Source: Pseudobacteroides sp.
Lineage (GTDB): Bacteria; Bacillota; Clostridia; Acetivibrionales; DSM-2933
Direction of reading: 5' to 3'
DNA: 64,000 bases
Assembly (NCBI RefSeq): GCF_036567765.1
Contig: NZ_DATCTU010000122.1
Coordinates: 62,001-126,000 of the forward strand
How positions within the stretch are numbered: the stretch's first letter is position 1; the number at the start of each line of letters is the position of its first letter. This document shows, in pieces, positions 44,371 through 53,199 of the stretch. Below the pieces are notes generated by a model that saw only the letters and a list, made by a program, of their open reading frames with translations, did no database searches and was not told the DNA's origin. A program made the position numbers and the translations under genes.

Positions 44371-46020
44371 TCATACTTCTAATTTCGATCTGATTTTGTT
44401 TTTCGCTTCGTATCTGCCTTCTCCCCTTGGACTATCCTCATCCTTTATAAATGCCATATACTCGTTCCAAAAATGCTTGAGCGTGCTTATGACAGGGTTT
44501 GGTGCTGTCTGCCCAAGCCCACAAAGCGAACCGTCCTTAACCATATAGGCAAGCTGTTTTAGTGCATCAATATCCGACATGGTACCTTTACCGCTGGTTA
44601 TTTTATTTAAAATTTCATACATTCGTTTTGTTCCTATCCTGCATGGAGTACACCTTCCACAGGACTCATCCATAGAGAACTCCAGATAGAACTTGGCGAT
44701 TTTTACCATATTATCTCGCTCATCCATAACAATCATTCCGCCCGATCCCATCATGGAGCCTATTTCGAGCAAACTGTCATATTCAATAGGCGTATCCAAA
44801 TGCTGTTCAGTCATAACACCTCCGGAGGGTCCCCCTGTCTGTACTGCTTTGAATTTGTGGCCGCCAGGAATTCCACCGCCAATATCGTATATGATATCTC
44901 TTAATGTAACGCCCATTGGTACCTCTATAAGCCCCACATTCTTTATTTTCCCGGCAAGTGCAAATACCTTTGTACCCTTGCTCCTTTCAGTGCCGATAGA
45001 TGAGAACCATTCAGCTCCACGCATTATTATTTGAGGAATATTTGCAAAGGTCTCAACATTATTTACACAGGTAGGATGTCCCCAATAGCCTTCTTCAGCC
45101 GGATATGGGGGTTTATAGTTGGGCTCCCCCCTTTTTCCCTCGCAGGAATTTATAAGAGCTGTTTCCTCTCCGCATACAAATGCACCTGCACCGAACTTTA
45201 TTGCTATTTCAAAGTTAAAGCCTGTGCCGAAAATATTTTTGCCAAGCAAGCCCTGTTCTTTTGCCTGCCTGATGGCAATATTCAATCTGGCAATGGCGAG
45301 GGGGTATTCTGCACGAATATATATAAGGCCTTTATCGGCACCAATTGCATACCCTCCTATTGCCATAGCCTCTATTACGCTGTGAGGATCACCTTCTAGA
45401 ATGCTCCTGTCCATAAAAGCACCCGGGTCACCCTCATCAGCATTACAAATAATGAATTTCTCCGGGCTCTGCTGCTTACGCGTTATATCCCACTTTAAGC
45501 CCGTCGGAAATCCGCCGCCTCCTCTTCCACGCAAACCTGACTTTTTGACTTCTTCAATGACCTGCTCAGGTGACATAGATGTGAGCACCTTTCCTAATGC
45601 CTCATAACCTCCAAAGGCAATGTATTCAAATATGTCCTCCGGGTTAATAAGACCGCAGTTTCTTAAAGCTATCCTAAGCTGCTTTTTGTAAAAAGGCATT
45701 TCCTCCTGCCTGCTTACAATTTCATTTTGTAAAGGCTCTCTGTATAAAAGCCTTTCAACCACTCTTCCCTTAATAATGTGCTCATCTATAATATCTTTTG
45801 CATCCTTAGGGCCTACAGATACATAAAACACATTGTCCGGCTCAACCTTTACTATGGGTCCTTTTTCACAAAAGCCAAAACAGCCTGTCTTTATTACGTT
45901 TGCTTCATTCTCATATCCCCTGGCTTTAATTATAAGCTCAAGATTTTTTGCCACCTTTTCACTTTCACCAGCCAGGCACCCGGTACCTGTACAAACTAAA
46001 ACATTAGAACGTGTTGCCAC
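44371..46020 (-). CDS. hndC: NuoF-like flavin subunit of the hydrogenase (HndC/HydB)
   Basis: Carries FMN and the NAD(P) site. The GTG at 46020 behind AGGAGGG gives 549 residues; an earlier in-frame start has no ribosome site. An N-terminal thioredoxin-like [2Fe-2S] domain (VLVCTGTGC...GCFGFCEKG) is followed by the FMN/NADH core (GRGGGGFPTGLKW; CNADEGDPGAFMDR), SLBB and the CGRCTPCRIGT [4Fe-4S] domain. The protein ends shortly after this domain, without the C-terminal two-cluster ferredoxin domain found in many bifurcating HydB proteins. Confidence 0.93.
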   Translation of the reverse strand: MATRSNVLVCTGTGCLAGESEKVAKNLELIIKARGYENEANVIKTGCFGFCEKGPIVKVEPDNVFYVSVGPKDAKDIIDEHIIKGRVVERLLYREPLQNEIVSRQEEMPFYKKQLRIALRNCGLINPEDIFEYIAFGGYEALGKVLTSMSPEQVIEEVKKSGLRGRGGGGFPTGLKWDITRKQQSPEKFIICNADEGDPGAFMDRSILEGDPHSVIEAMAIGGYAIGADKGLIYIRAEYPLAIARLNIAIRQAKEQGLLGKNIFGTGFNFEIAIKFGAGAFVCGEETALINSCEGKRGEPNYKPPYPAEEGYWGHPTCVNNVETFANIPQIIMRGAEWFSSIGTERSKGTKVFALAGKIKNVGLIEVPMGVTLRDIIYDIGGGIPGGHKFKAVQTGGPSGGVMTEQHLDTPIEYDSLLEIGSMMGSGGMIVMDERDNMVKIAKFYLEFSMDESCGRCTPCRIGTKRMYEILNKITSGKGTMSDIDALKQLAYMVKDGSLCGLGQTAPNPVISTLKHFWNEYMAFIKDEDSPRGEGRYEAKNKIRSKLEV

Positions 46021-46033
46021 TTTTATTTCCCTC

Positions 46034-46426
46034 CTATGCCCTTTCGAAATCCACTTTAAGAAGCAGATCATTCAGGGGTTGTCCACCTTTTATATGACTG
46101 TCTATGAGACTTACAACCTTGTCCTTTTTTACATTGCCGTAAAGAACAGGCTTTTGACCTGGCATGTTAATCTGAACCGTCGGTTCGGAATGACAGTACC
46201 CTATACAACCTACAGTTATAACCTTTACATTCTGAAGCCCTTGCTTGCCTATTTCCTCAACAAAGGCATTCAATGTTTCTCTTGCTCCGGAAGATATGCC
46301 GCATGTGGCCATACCTATGAGTATCTCAATTTTATCCTCGGGGTTCTCACCACTTTGTCTTAAGGCCACCTTACTTTGGTGTTCCTCTCTTATTTTCCGC
46401 AGTTCTTCCATAGATTTTATACTCAT
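46034..46426 (-). CDS. hndB: Thioredoxin-like [2Fe-2S] subunit of the hydrogenase (HndB)
   Basis: A 130-residue protein, ATG 46426 behind GGGCGGTG. The four cluster cysteines are visible in MATCGISSGA and VGCIGYCHSEP. An electron-carrying subunit of HndABCD-type hydrogenase. It begins 60 bases after hndA and ends 13 bases before hndC. Confidence 0.92.
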   Translation of the reverse strand: MSIKSMEELRKIREEHQSKVALRQSGENPEDKIEILIGMATCGISSGARETLNAFVEEIGKQGLQNVKVITVGCIGYCHSEPTVQINMPGQKPVLYGNVKKDKVVSLIDSHIKGGQPLNDLLLKVDFERA

Positions 46427-46486
46427 GCTACACCGCCCTTGCATTCATTTATAAAATTGATGCTTAAAGTATTAATCATTTTTAAT

Positions 46487-47008
46487 CTATTTTCTGTAGT
46501 TTTCAAGAATACTGTCCAATTCTTCTTCCTTAACGCGGCCATAGACCTTATCGTCAATCATCATTACAGGTGCTAAGCCGCACGCACCAACGCACCTGAT
46601 ATCCTTCAGTGTAAACAGACCGTCTTCAGTTATCTCGTTAGACTCAATTTTAAGCTTCTCCTTAAGCCGCTCCATTATTTTATCTGCACCCTTAACAAAG
46701 CACGCTGTCCCCATGCATACACTTATGGTATGTTTTCCTCGTGGTTTTGTGGTAAAGTAGGAGTAAAAGCTGACAACGCCAAAAACCTCTGCTCCTGGAA
46801 TCCCCAGCTTCCTTGCTACAAAAAGCTGTACATCCCTTGGTAGATAGCCAAACAAGCTTTGTGCCTTGTGTAGTATTTCTATCAATGCACCCTTTGTAGT
46901 GCCTAATCCTTCAATAAAAGCTTTAAGTTCTTCAAACTTCTCTTTTGGCAAATCTTCTTCTACCTGTGCTGTAACACTTATTTCCTGTGCTTTTGTCATT
47001 GTATCCAT
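46487..47008 (-). CDS. hndA: NuoE-like [2Fe-2S] subunit of the hydrogenase (HndA/HydC)
   Basis: A 173-residue subunit resembling the 24-kDa subunit of complex I. A helical N-terminus (KGALIEILHKAQSLFGYLP) leads into the thioredoxin fold with the cluster motif VCMGTACFVKGAD and RCVGACGLAPVMMI. It is the first gene of the hydrogenase operon. ATG 47008 lies just after AAAGGTAG; a later ATG is possible. Confidence 0.93.
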   Translation of the reverse strand: MDTMTKAQEISVTAQVEEDLPKEKFEELKAFIEGLGTTKGALIEILHKAQSLFGYLPRDVQLFVARKLGIPGAEVFGVVSFYSYFTTKPRGKHTISVCMGTACFVKGADKIMERLKEKLKIESNEITEDGLFTLKDIRCVGACGLAPVMMIDDKVYGRVKEEELDSILENYRK

Positions 47009-47117
47009 CACTACCTTTTGAATTTTTATATATACTATAATTTGCCTTGGAAACTTATTTTTTATACCGGTTATATATACTTTTAATCTGGATGCTGTGA
47101 AAAAATCTTAAATTAGC

Positions 47118-47155
47118 AACAACAGTTGTTCATGTATTCCAGAACATGTTATAAT
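47118..47155 (+). promoter_or_regulatory. Promoter with overlapping palindromes ahead of the SbcC-like gene
   Basis: TTGTTC (47126-47131), 18-base spacer, TATAAT (47150-47155) on the plus strand. The region also holds AACAACAGTTGTT (47118-47130, perfect) and TGTTC-N10-GAACA (47127-47146). The palindromes cover the -35 and spacer, as expected for a repressor. It lies between the divergent hydrogenase operon and the ATPase gene. Confidence 0.5.
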
Positions 47156-47188
47156 AATATACAAATTAAATGATTCAGGGTGTAAGAA

Positions 47189-48733
47189 ATGATTATAAAA
47201 AGAATAGAAATAGCAGGCTTTAAAAATATTCCTTTTCATGAACCGAAAAAGTTTGAATTTTATAAAGATACATTAATACAGGGCGAAAATTACTCCGGCA
47301 AAACATCTCTCGGAGATGCACTATGCTGGGCTTTCTGCGGCTGCAATGCTACAGGCATCACAGCTGAATACCTCCTTCGAAACAACGACAGCACCAAAAC
47401 AGTTGTGGAAGTGTTTTTTGAAGACAATTCAGGGATTGAACATTCACTTCTAAGAGAACAGAGCCAGGAGACCGGAAAGCATCATAGGCTTATTTTAGAT
47501 GGAATTCCAGTCAAGGATTCCGATCTGGCTCCCTATATTATGGATAAAGATATTTTTTTATCAACCTTTATGATCGGCTATTTTACTCGGCTATCCTCCA
47601 AGGCTGCCGGTGATCTTTTAATGAGCATACTTCCTTTTCCTACCAATCAATCAATTATAAAAAGGGTTGAAACGGATTTACGTCAATACCTGCCGATGGA
47701 AGAAGGGTTTGATTCAAACACATTCCTTAAAAACTTGAGGCAGGACCTTAAAAAAGTTGAGGATGAAATAAAAATATGGACGGAAAAACAAAAGCAGGCA
47801 GAAGAGCAAATTAAAAGAATACCCTCAGGAGAGCATGTTGATGAATCCAAGATAAAATCAAGGGTTGATATGCTTGAAGCACGAAAAGAAAACCTTATCA
47901 AGGCTTCAGTGCAGAACAATACAGCAAGCTTTTTAGAAAGCAAGCTGTCAATCTGCAGGCTAGAAATACAATCCCTTAAAAACAGAATTAACAGGGGCAC
48001 ACCCCAGTTTAACAAGAATTGCCCTACATGCGGCCAGACCATTCCCGAAGCTGAAATAAGAAAAATGCAGGAGAAAATTGATGCGGACAATGCACTGCTA
48101 AAATCAAATTTGGAAAGCCTTGTGAAGGACGAAACAGATCTGTTGTCAAAAATAGAAGAAGCTCAAAGTATGACAAAGGAAAGCAATGCTATTATTGAAG
48201 AGCTTGATGCTGTTTCGAAGGAACTCGACATGGTTAAAGCTGAATATGATAAGGTTATACGGCAGAATGAAGTCCTCCGCTCTGAGAAAAAGAAGTATGA
48301 TGATGCTATTGCTTCTCTTGATGCATCAAAGGAAAATATGGAAAAGCTCTCTGCAAAGCGTTATCAGCTTAACAGATCAATCACAGCCGCATCTCAATAC
48401 AACTCCATAAAGGCTGATCTGCAATACGATACAGTACGCGGAAGCCTTAAAAACGTTTCAATACGACTTCAAAAAATTGTGCCCAGCACAAATGAACTCA
48501 GAGACTGCTTTGAAATACTTTACAAGGGACGTGAGTTTCATGTTATAAGCACCTCGGAATCCATTCGTGCAGGCCTTGAAATTTCTGCCTTGATAAACTC
48601 AAGGATAAACCTCAAACTTCCCGTATTTATCGACAATGCGGAAAGCATTACCCATTATGAAAAACCTCCTGTTCAAATATTTGAAGCTAAGGTTGCAAAA
48701 GACATAGATATCACTGTCTCACCAAACAGTTAA
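47189..48733 (+). CDS. SbcC/Rad50-like ATPase with zinc hook
   Basis: A 514-residue SMC-type protein, about half the size of SbcC. The N-terminal ATPase half has Walker A GENYSGKTSLGD (32-43). Two coiled-coil arms (about 175-265 and 290-385) flank a zinc hook CPTCGQTIP near 277. The C-terminal half contains the Walker B-like LPVFIDNAESI. No SbcD nuclease gene is adjacent. Such stand-alone ATPases occur in phage and mobile elements and in genome maintenance; the role here is unknown. ATG follows AGGGTG. Confidence 0.85.
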   Translation: MIIKRIEIAGFKNIPFHEPKKFEFYKDTLIQGENYSGKTSLGDALCWAFCGCNATGITAEYLLRNNDSTKTVVEVFFEDNSGIEHSLLREQSQETGKHHRLILDGIPVKDSDLAPYIMDKDIFLSTFMIGYFTRLSSKAAGDLLMSILPFPTNQSIIKRVETDLRQYLPMEEGFDSNTFLKNLRQDLKKVEDEIKIWTEKQKQAEEQIKRIPSGEHVDESKIKSRVDMLEARKENLIKASVQNNTASFLESKLSICRLEIQSLKNRINRGTPQFNKNCPTCGQTIPEAEIRKMQEKIDADNALLKSNLESLVKDETDLLSKIEEAQSMTKESNAIIEELDAVSKELDMVKAEYDKVIRQNEVLRSEKKKYDDAIASLDASKENMEKLSAKRYQLNRSITAASQYNSIKADLQYDTVRGSLKNVSIRLQKIVPSTNELRDCFEILYKGREFHVISTSESIRAGLEISALINSRINLKLPVFIDNAESITHYEKPPVQIFEAKVAKDIDITVSPNS

Positions 48734-48738
48734 GGTAT

Positions 48739-49962
48739 TTAGGTATTTGCTTTTTTGCCTCCGGTAAAAAAGCGTTTTACCTTAAGTACCCCACCTATCG
48801 AACCAAGCAATGGACCGCTCCACCAAGGCTCCATTTCTTTTTTTACAAGCTTGAGGTTTTTTCTTATTTCAATATGCTGGGGACATGCCTTTTCGCACTT
48901 GCCGCAGTCTATGCACTTGGATGCAAGGGTATTTCTCCCGCCCGTAGCACCTCCGCCAAACATAAGGTATTGAAATCTCAAGTGTTTATTTTTAAACAAG
49001 TGCTTACTGTTATAGTAGCTGAAGCAAAACGGTATATTGACACCTGCGGGGCATGGCAGGCAGTATGCACAACCTGTACATCCTACCTTCATTAATCTGA
49101 GATAGGTTTCCTTTACCTCATTGTAAATTTTATGTTCATCCTCAGTCAGTGAATCAGGCTTAATCTCACATGCAAGTTTTATGTTCTCATCTATATGGGC
49201 CTCTTCATTCATGCCGGATAATACAACAGCCACTTCAGGCTGGTTCCAAAGCCATCTTAGAGCCCAATCAACATAGGATCTCCTAACTTTGGCTTTTTCC
49301 CATATATTTTTGATTTCATCAGGCATTCTTCCGACAAGGCTTCCTCCCCTAAGAGGCTCCATAATGATGACTCCAATACCTTTGGAGTATGCATGCTTAA
49401 GGCCTTCAACACCTGCCTGATTTGATTCGTCAATATAGTTGTATTGTATCTGGCAAAAATCCCAGTCATAATCATCAATAAGCACTTTAAAATCGTTTTT
49501 GTCTCCGTGATAGGAAAATCCTATATTTCTAATTACACCCTTGGCTTTCATTTCCTCCAAAAAACTCATAAGCCCATTGGTTTTAGCCCTTTCCCAGCCT
49601 TTAATATCCTGCACGGCATGAAGCAGGTAATAATCTATATAGTCGGTCTTAAGCCTTTCCAACTGAGTATTAAGAATGCTCTCCATATCCTTCCTGCTGT
49701 TTACCAGGTAAGGAGGAATTTTGGTAGCAATCATAACCTTATCTCGGACACCGTTTTTATGAAGTATAGCACCTAAAGCCGCTTCATTTCCGATATACAT
49801 ATATGCAGTATCAAAATAGTTAACTCCTCTTTCAATAGCCGACATAACCTGTTTCTCAGCTCTTTCCATATCGGTTTTTCCATTTTTGACAGGAAACCTC
49901 ATGCATCCATACCCTAAAATTGATGCTTCATCTCCATTTTTTCCAACCTTCCTGTACTGCAT
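48739..49962 (-). CDS. Aldo/keto reductase with C-terminal [4Fe-4S] ferredoxin domain
   Basis: A 407-residue protein; ATG 49962 (MQYRKVG) follows AAGGAGTGAT. The N-terminal ~280 residues are an AKR barrel with the tetrad Asp and Tyr in YFDTAYMYIGNE, Lys in IATKIP and His in YLLHAV. The C-terminal part has CTGCAYCLPCP (incomplete cluster set) and the full CIDCGKCEKACP motif. This fusion type is common in clostridia and may couple reduction to ferredoxin; the substrate is unknown. It is convergent with the SbcC-like gene. Confidence 0.9.
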   Translation of the reverse strand: MQYRKVGKNGDEASILGYGCMRFPVKNGKTDMERAEKQVMSAIERGVNYFDTAYMYIGNEAALGAILHKNGVRDKVMIATKIPPYLVNSRKDMESILNTQLERLKTDYIDYYLLHAVQDIKGWERAKTNGLMSFLEEMKAKGVIRNIGFSYHGDKNDFKVLIDDYDWDFCQIQYNYIDESNQAGVEGLKHAYSKGIGVIIMEPLRGGSLVGRMPDEIKNIWEKAKVRRSYVDWALRWLWNQPEVAVVLSGMNEEAHIDENIKLACEIKPDSLTEDEHKIYNEVKETYLRLMKVGCTGCAYCLPCPAGVNIPFCFSYYNSKHLFKNKHLRFQYLMFGGGATGGRNTLASKCIDCGKCEKACPQHIEIRKNLKLVKKEMEPWWSGPLLGSIGGVLKVKRFFTGGKKANT

Positions 49963-50018
49963 AAAATCACTCCTTTGTAGCATTTATAAACTTAAATTCA
50001 TTTCCCGGCCATTTATAT

Positions 50019-50110
50019 TAAAAGTGTTAATAATCTTACATTTAGCGAAGCAAATAACGAACGGTTCAACGGGATTTGCGATAGATAAATGTAATGATTA
50101 ATCACTTTTA
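50019..50110. repeat. 92-bp imperfect inverted repeat
   Basis: Arms of about 25 bases (50019-50044 and 50086-50110, TAAAAGTG...TACATTTA) pair with a few mismatches, and inside them GCAAAT/ATTTGC also pair. It lies in the 371-base gap between the AKR gene and the receiver-phosphatase gene; the rest of the gap shows no gene. It could be a MITE remnant, a structured RNA or a long terminator. Confidence 0.55.
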
Positions 50111-50333
50111 ATTAGATAAACCTTTCAAAATCACTGCATGATACACATTTATTTATTATGTTCATCTATCCTCTGCTCATTTACGAAATTAATCCTTCAA
50201 TACTTATAATTCTATTTGTTAAATTAGGATTGTTCAAGTATTTGCCAAAGGATTTTTTTTGCTTGTTGTCGAAATTTATATATATAAATGTTACCTGTCG
50301 CACCTCAATACCACTTGAAAACTGAGGTTACTT

Positions 50334-51503
50334 ATGAATAACTGGAAGTTTCTTTTAGTAGATGACAGCAATGTCAGCATTAAGATCCTTGAAGATATTT
50401 TAATCAATAATGGGTATACCGATATTACATCTGTAAACAGTGCTCAGGAAGCTATTGATTTTCTGCTTTCCAAAAATTACGCTGGTATAAACAGGCCGAT
50501 TGATATCATAATAACAGACCTTTTTATGCCCGGCATAAACGGTATTGAATTTTGCAGAAAAATTCACAGGATAGAGGAATATAGAGATATACCCATAGTC
50601 ATGATAACATCCTCAAATGATATTGACAACTTAAAGGAAGCATTTGATTCAGGTATCATTGACTATATCAGGAAGCCTTTTAATCCTATTGAATTGGTAA
50701 CTCGCATTAAAGCTATATTAAGATTCAAAGAAGAAGTGAGCAGGAGGCAGCTAAGGGAGCTGGAAATAGAGGATATTAATCGCAATCTAATTGAAGATTT
50801 AAGTATTGCAAACCATCTGCAATTTCAAATGCTGCCCAAAAATATAATATCTAAACCCATATCCATCAAAGGCTACTATGTGCCTGTAACCTTCCTTGGG
50901 GGAGATTTATACTATTGGCATAGAGTAGGCGGCGGAAAATATGGTGTAGCACTTATTGATGTTATGGGCCATGGCACAGCTACATCAATGATATGTATGT
51001 ATATTAGATCGCTTCTCCCTGAGCTGATTTCCAAAAGTACAGATTCGGTTGAACTCGTCAAAAGCCTAAATAAATACATGCGTGACTTTAATAACCAGCT
51101 TACACAAGTTCAATACCATTTTACAATGATTTATATAATAGTGGATGTTTTAAATAAGACAATTGATTATGTAAACGCCGGCCATCCTCCTGTTTATTTG
51201 CTGGAAAAATCCAAGGAAATAAAGCTTTTGGATAAAGGCTGCATACCTATTGGCATAATGGATGATATAGAAATAGAAAATGAAATTATCCGCTACACTG
51301 AAACATCTTGTATTTTTATGTATTCAGACGGTCTTAAGGATCTTGTCAGGGATAATAATATCACTTTTGAGTATATACTTAGTCTTATTGACATTAACAA
51401 TATAAACAGCAGCTTCACTTTGCCGATTGAAAAATTTTTAGATCGGATAAAACAAATGTCTCGGCCGGACGACATTTCGGTGGTTACTCTGGAACTTCGT
51501 TGA
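50334..51503 (+). CDS. Response regulator with PP2C (SpoIIE/RsbU-type) phosphatase output
   Basis: A 389-residue protein. The receiver domain (1-128) has the acidic pair D10/D11, phosphoacceptor D62 and K114. A short helix (about 130-165) leads to the PP2C phosphatase: GGDLYYW (189-195), DVMGHG (209-214), GHPPVYLL, YSDGL and RPDDISVV. The usual second Asp of the GGDxYD motif reads Tyr here. Such proteins dephosphorylate STAS anti-sigma antagonists. ATG follows GAGG. The downstream HATPase gene begins 14 bases after the stop. Confidence 0.9.
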   Translation: MNNWKFLLVDDSNVSIKILEDILINNGYTDITSVNSAQEAIDFLLSKNYAGINRPIDIIITDLFMPGINGIEFCRKIHRIEEYRDIPIVMITSSNDIDNLKEAFDSGIIDYIRKPFNPIELVTRIKAILRFKEEVSRRQLRELEIEDINRNLIEDLSIANHLQFQMLPKNIISKPISIKGYYVPVTFLGGDLYYWHRVGGGKYGVALIDVMGHGTATSMICMYIRSLLPELISKSTDSVELVKSLNKYMRDFNNQLTQVQYHFTMIYIIVDVLNKTIDYVNAGHPPVYLLEKSKEIKLLDKGCIPIGIMDDIEIENEIIRYTETSCIFMYSDGLKDLVRDNNITFEYILSLIDINNINSSFTLPIEKFLDRIKQMSRPDDISVVTLELR

Positions 51504-51517
51504 AAACAGGTGAAAAG

Positions 51518-51961
51518 ATGAGCAAATTAACCTTAAAATGTGCTGCAATACCTGAAAACATATGGCTGATTGACAGCCTTGTTGAACTCACTATTAAAAG
51601 TGAGCATGTCTTCGGATACAAAAAGGCATGCTTTGCAATGCATGAGTTGGTTATCAACAGCGTTCAGGCAATGAGTAAAAATAACAAGTTCAACAAGCAA
51701 ATCACTATAGTCCTTGTATGCAGTAAAAAATATATATTCTTCAGCATAAATGACTTTGGAGGGGGACTGCCCTTAAATATCCTGGAAAATATCAGCATAA
51801 ATCCATTGGATAATATGGGTTTAAATGAAAGCGGCAGAGGTCTTGCCCTTGTAAACTTGTTTGTTGATAAACTAAAATGCAAGAAAGAAAAAAACGGAAG
51901 TTTTACCTATAAAATAATTATATATACAGATAATATGGTAGCTCAACAGAATAATGGGTAA
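51518..51961 (+). CDS. RsbW-like HATPase (anti-sigma/serine kinase type)
   Basis: A 147-residue protein; ATG 51518 follows CAGGTGAAAAG. It has the GHKL ATPase features HELVINSVQAM (N-box), FSINDFGGGLP (G1) and SGRGLALVNLFVDKL (G2). Paired with the receiver-PP2C protein upstream it suggests a partner-switching module, but no STAS antagonist or sigma gene is adjacent. Confidence 0.85.
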   Translation: MSKLTLKCAAIPENIWLIDSLVELTIKSEHVFGYKKACFAMHELVINSVQAMSKNNKFNKQITIVLVCSKKYIFFSINDFGGGLPLNILENISINPLDNMGLNESGRGLALVNLFVDKLKCKKEKNGSFTYKIIIYTDNMVAQQNNG

Positions 51962-52038
51962 AAAATGTCTCTTGTTTAGTGCTTGACGATTGTTTGATTT
52001 TCCTGACAACCAAACGAATATTGATATTGAATCTTCTC

Positions 52039-52655
52039 TTAACCATTATCAAAAAGTTGTAAATTCTCACGGTATAATTTTGGGGTTATATTGAAATGTC
52101 CCTTAATCAGTCTGTAAAAATGTGTAACATCACCAAATCCGCAGGAAGATGATATTTATTTTATATTCATATTGGTTGTAGATAGGAGCATTTTTGCTAT
52201 GCCAAGTTTCTGATTAATTATATATTCAAAAGGCGGCTGACCGACAATTTCTACAAATATCCTGCAAAAAAATGTACGGCTTAGTCCGCACATCAAAAAA
52301 ATCCACATAAGGTAACATTTCATTTTCGCCTGCCATCCAATAAGATACTTTGAAATTGTAAATATCTTTACGGGATTTGCAATATAGAGGATCAAATATA
52401 ATAGCACAAAAATAGTAGCCTGAAATTCCCTGAACATCCAAACCCAGCTTTCTAAAAAAATATCTCCTTTAACCGCTTCAAGCCATTTTCCATCGGTAAA
52501 TATTTTGTCCGATCCTACTGTGATCAGTTCAAGCTCATAAAGCCTACTATCCTGCGGTTATAACGTATCCCTACAGGCCACGAATGGGTCTCCTCATTGA
52601 TCTTATAGCAGTCAATAATATATGGATTTATGAGGTTTTGACTTTCTTCTTTCAT
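52039..52655 (-). pseudogene. Decayed AraC-family transcriptional regulator
   Basis: The reconstructed gene starts at ATG 52655 (MKEESQNL) and covers a cupin-like sensor (HSWPVGIRYNRR, then LELITVGSDKIFTDGKW in another frame) and the AraC helix-turn-helix (FEYIINQKLGIAKMLL, then SSSCGFGDVTHFYRLIKG ending in NITPKLYREN). At least two frameshifts lie in the sensor region, and a TAA interrupts the second helix-turn-helix at NMNIK*ISSS in the same frame. No single frame makes a functional protein. Confidence 0.8.
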
Positions 52656-52826
52656 CAGATACCTAATAATTCATTCTAAATATATAAAAAGATTTTTGCA
52701 GTATTTAATCACAATCATTACACTTGTATGTCTGGTGCAAGCTAACATATACTCAGTTGAATCACCATCTTTACCTTCAACGAATCCTTATCCTTATGGT
52801 ATTGGTTCTTTGGCGTCTGATCAGGC

Positions 52827-52943
52827 AAGTACCAATGCAATATTTCCAAGCTTCTTGCAAAATTTGAATTGAAGGATAGGATACAATTGGCTGTTTTTGC
52901 AATTAAAAGCGGGATTTATGAAATGAAATTAAATAAGAAATGA
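52827..52943 (+). pseudogene. Remnant of a LuxR/NarL-type response regulator
   Basis: The last ~38 codons of a NarL-type helix-turn-helix domain are readable: CNISKLLAKFELKDRIQLAV then FAIKSGIYE, closely matching the usual C-terminus of such regulators. The upstream receiver and the first HTH helices are missing or unrecognisable. It lies next to the AraC pseudogene, in a decayed patch from about 52.0 to 53.1 kb. Confidence 0.65.
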
Positions 52944-53199
52944 TAGAACTTGGTACACTTACTTGGTCAAATACAATTTGATACTCAGGAAGTGCATCGT
53001 GAACATCTTTAATAAATTTGTACTTTAGCCCATCATATTCATTAATAAAATATATCGTAGTGTCTAGCTCTTCCATTAATTATGGCTACCTGATAAGTTG
53101 TAAATATGTTTGTAAATGATGATTGTATTTACTATTAATATCAACATATTCAAAAATATAGTTAAATGAGTGCTATATATTATGGAAGAAATTCAGTCA

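Noticed and set aside
47118..47155. LexA (SOS) box ahead of the SbcC-like gene
   Set aside because: GAAC and GTTC elements occur but not with the GAAC-N4-GTTC spacing expected of a Firmicute LexA site.
47012..47188. Rex-binding site controlling the hydrogenase operon
   Set aside because: No TTGTTAA-N4-TTAACAA type palindrome; the palindromes present lie closer to the divergent ATPase promoter.
52903..53076. Minus-strand 57-codon frame starting MEELDTTIYF
   Set aside because: Only a weak, badly spaced AGGT upstream. It overlaps the LuxR remnant and lies in a decayed region, so it may be a fragment rather than a gene.
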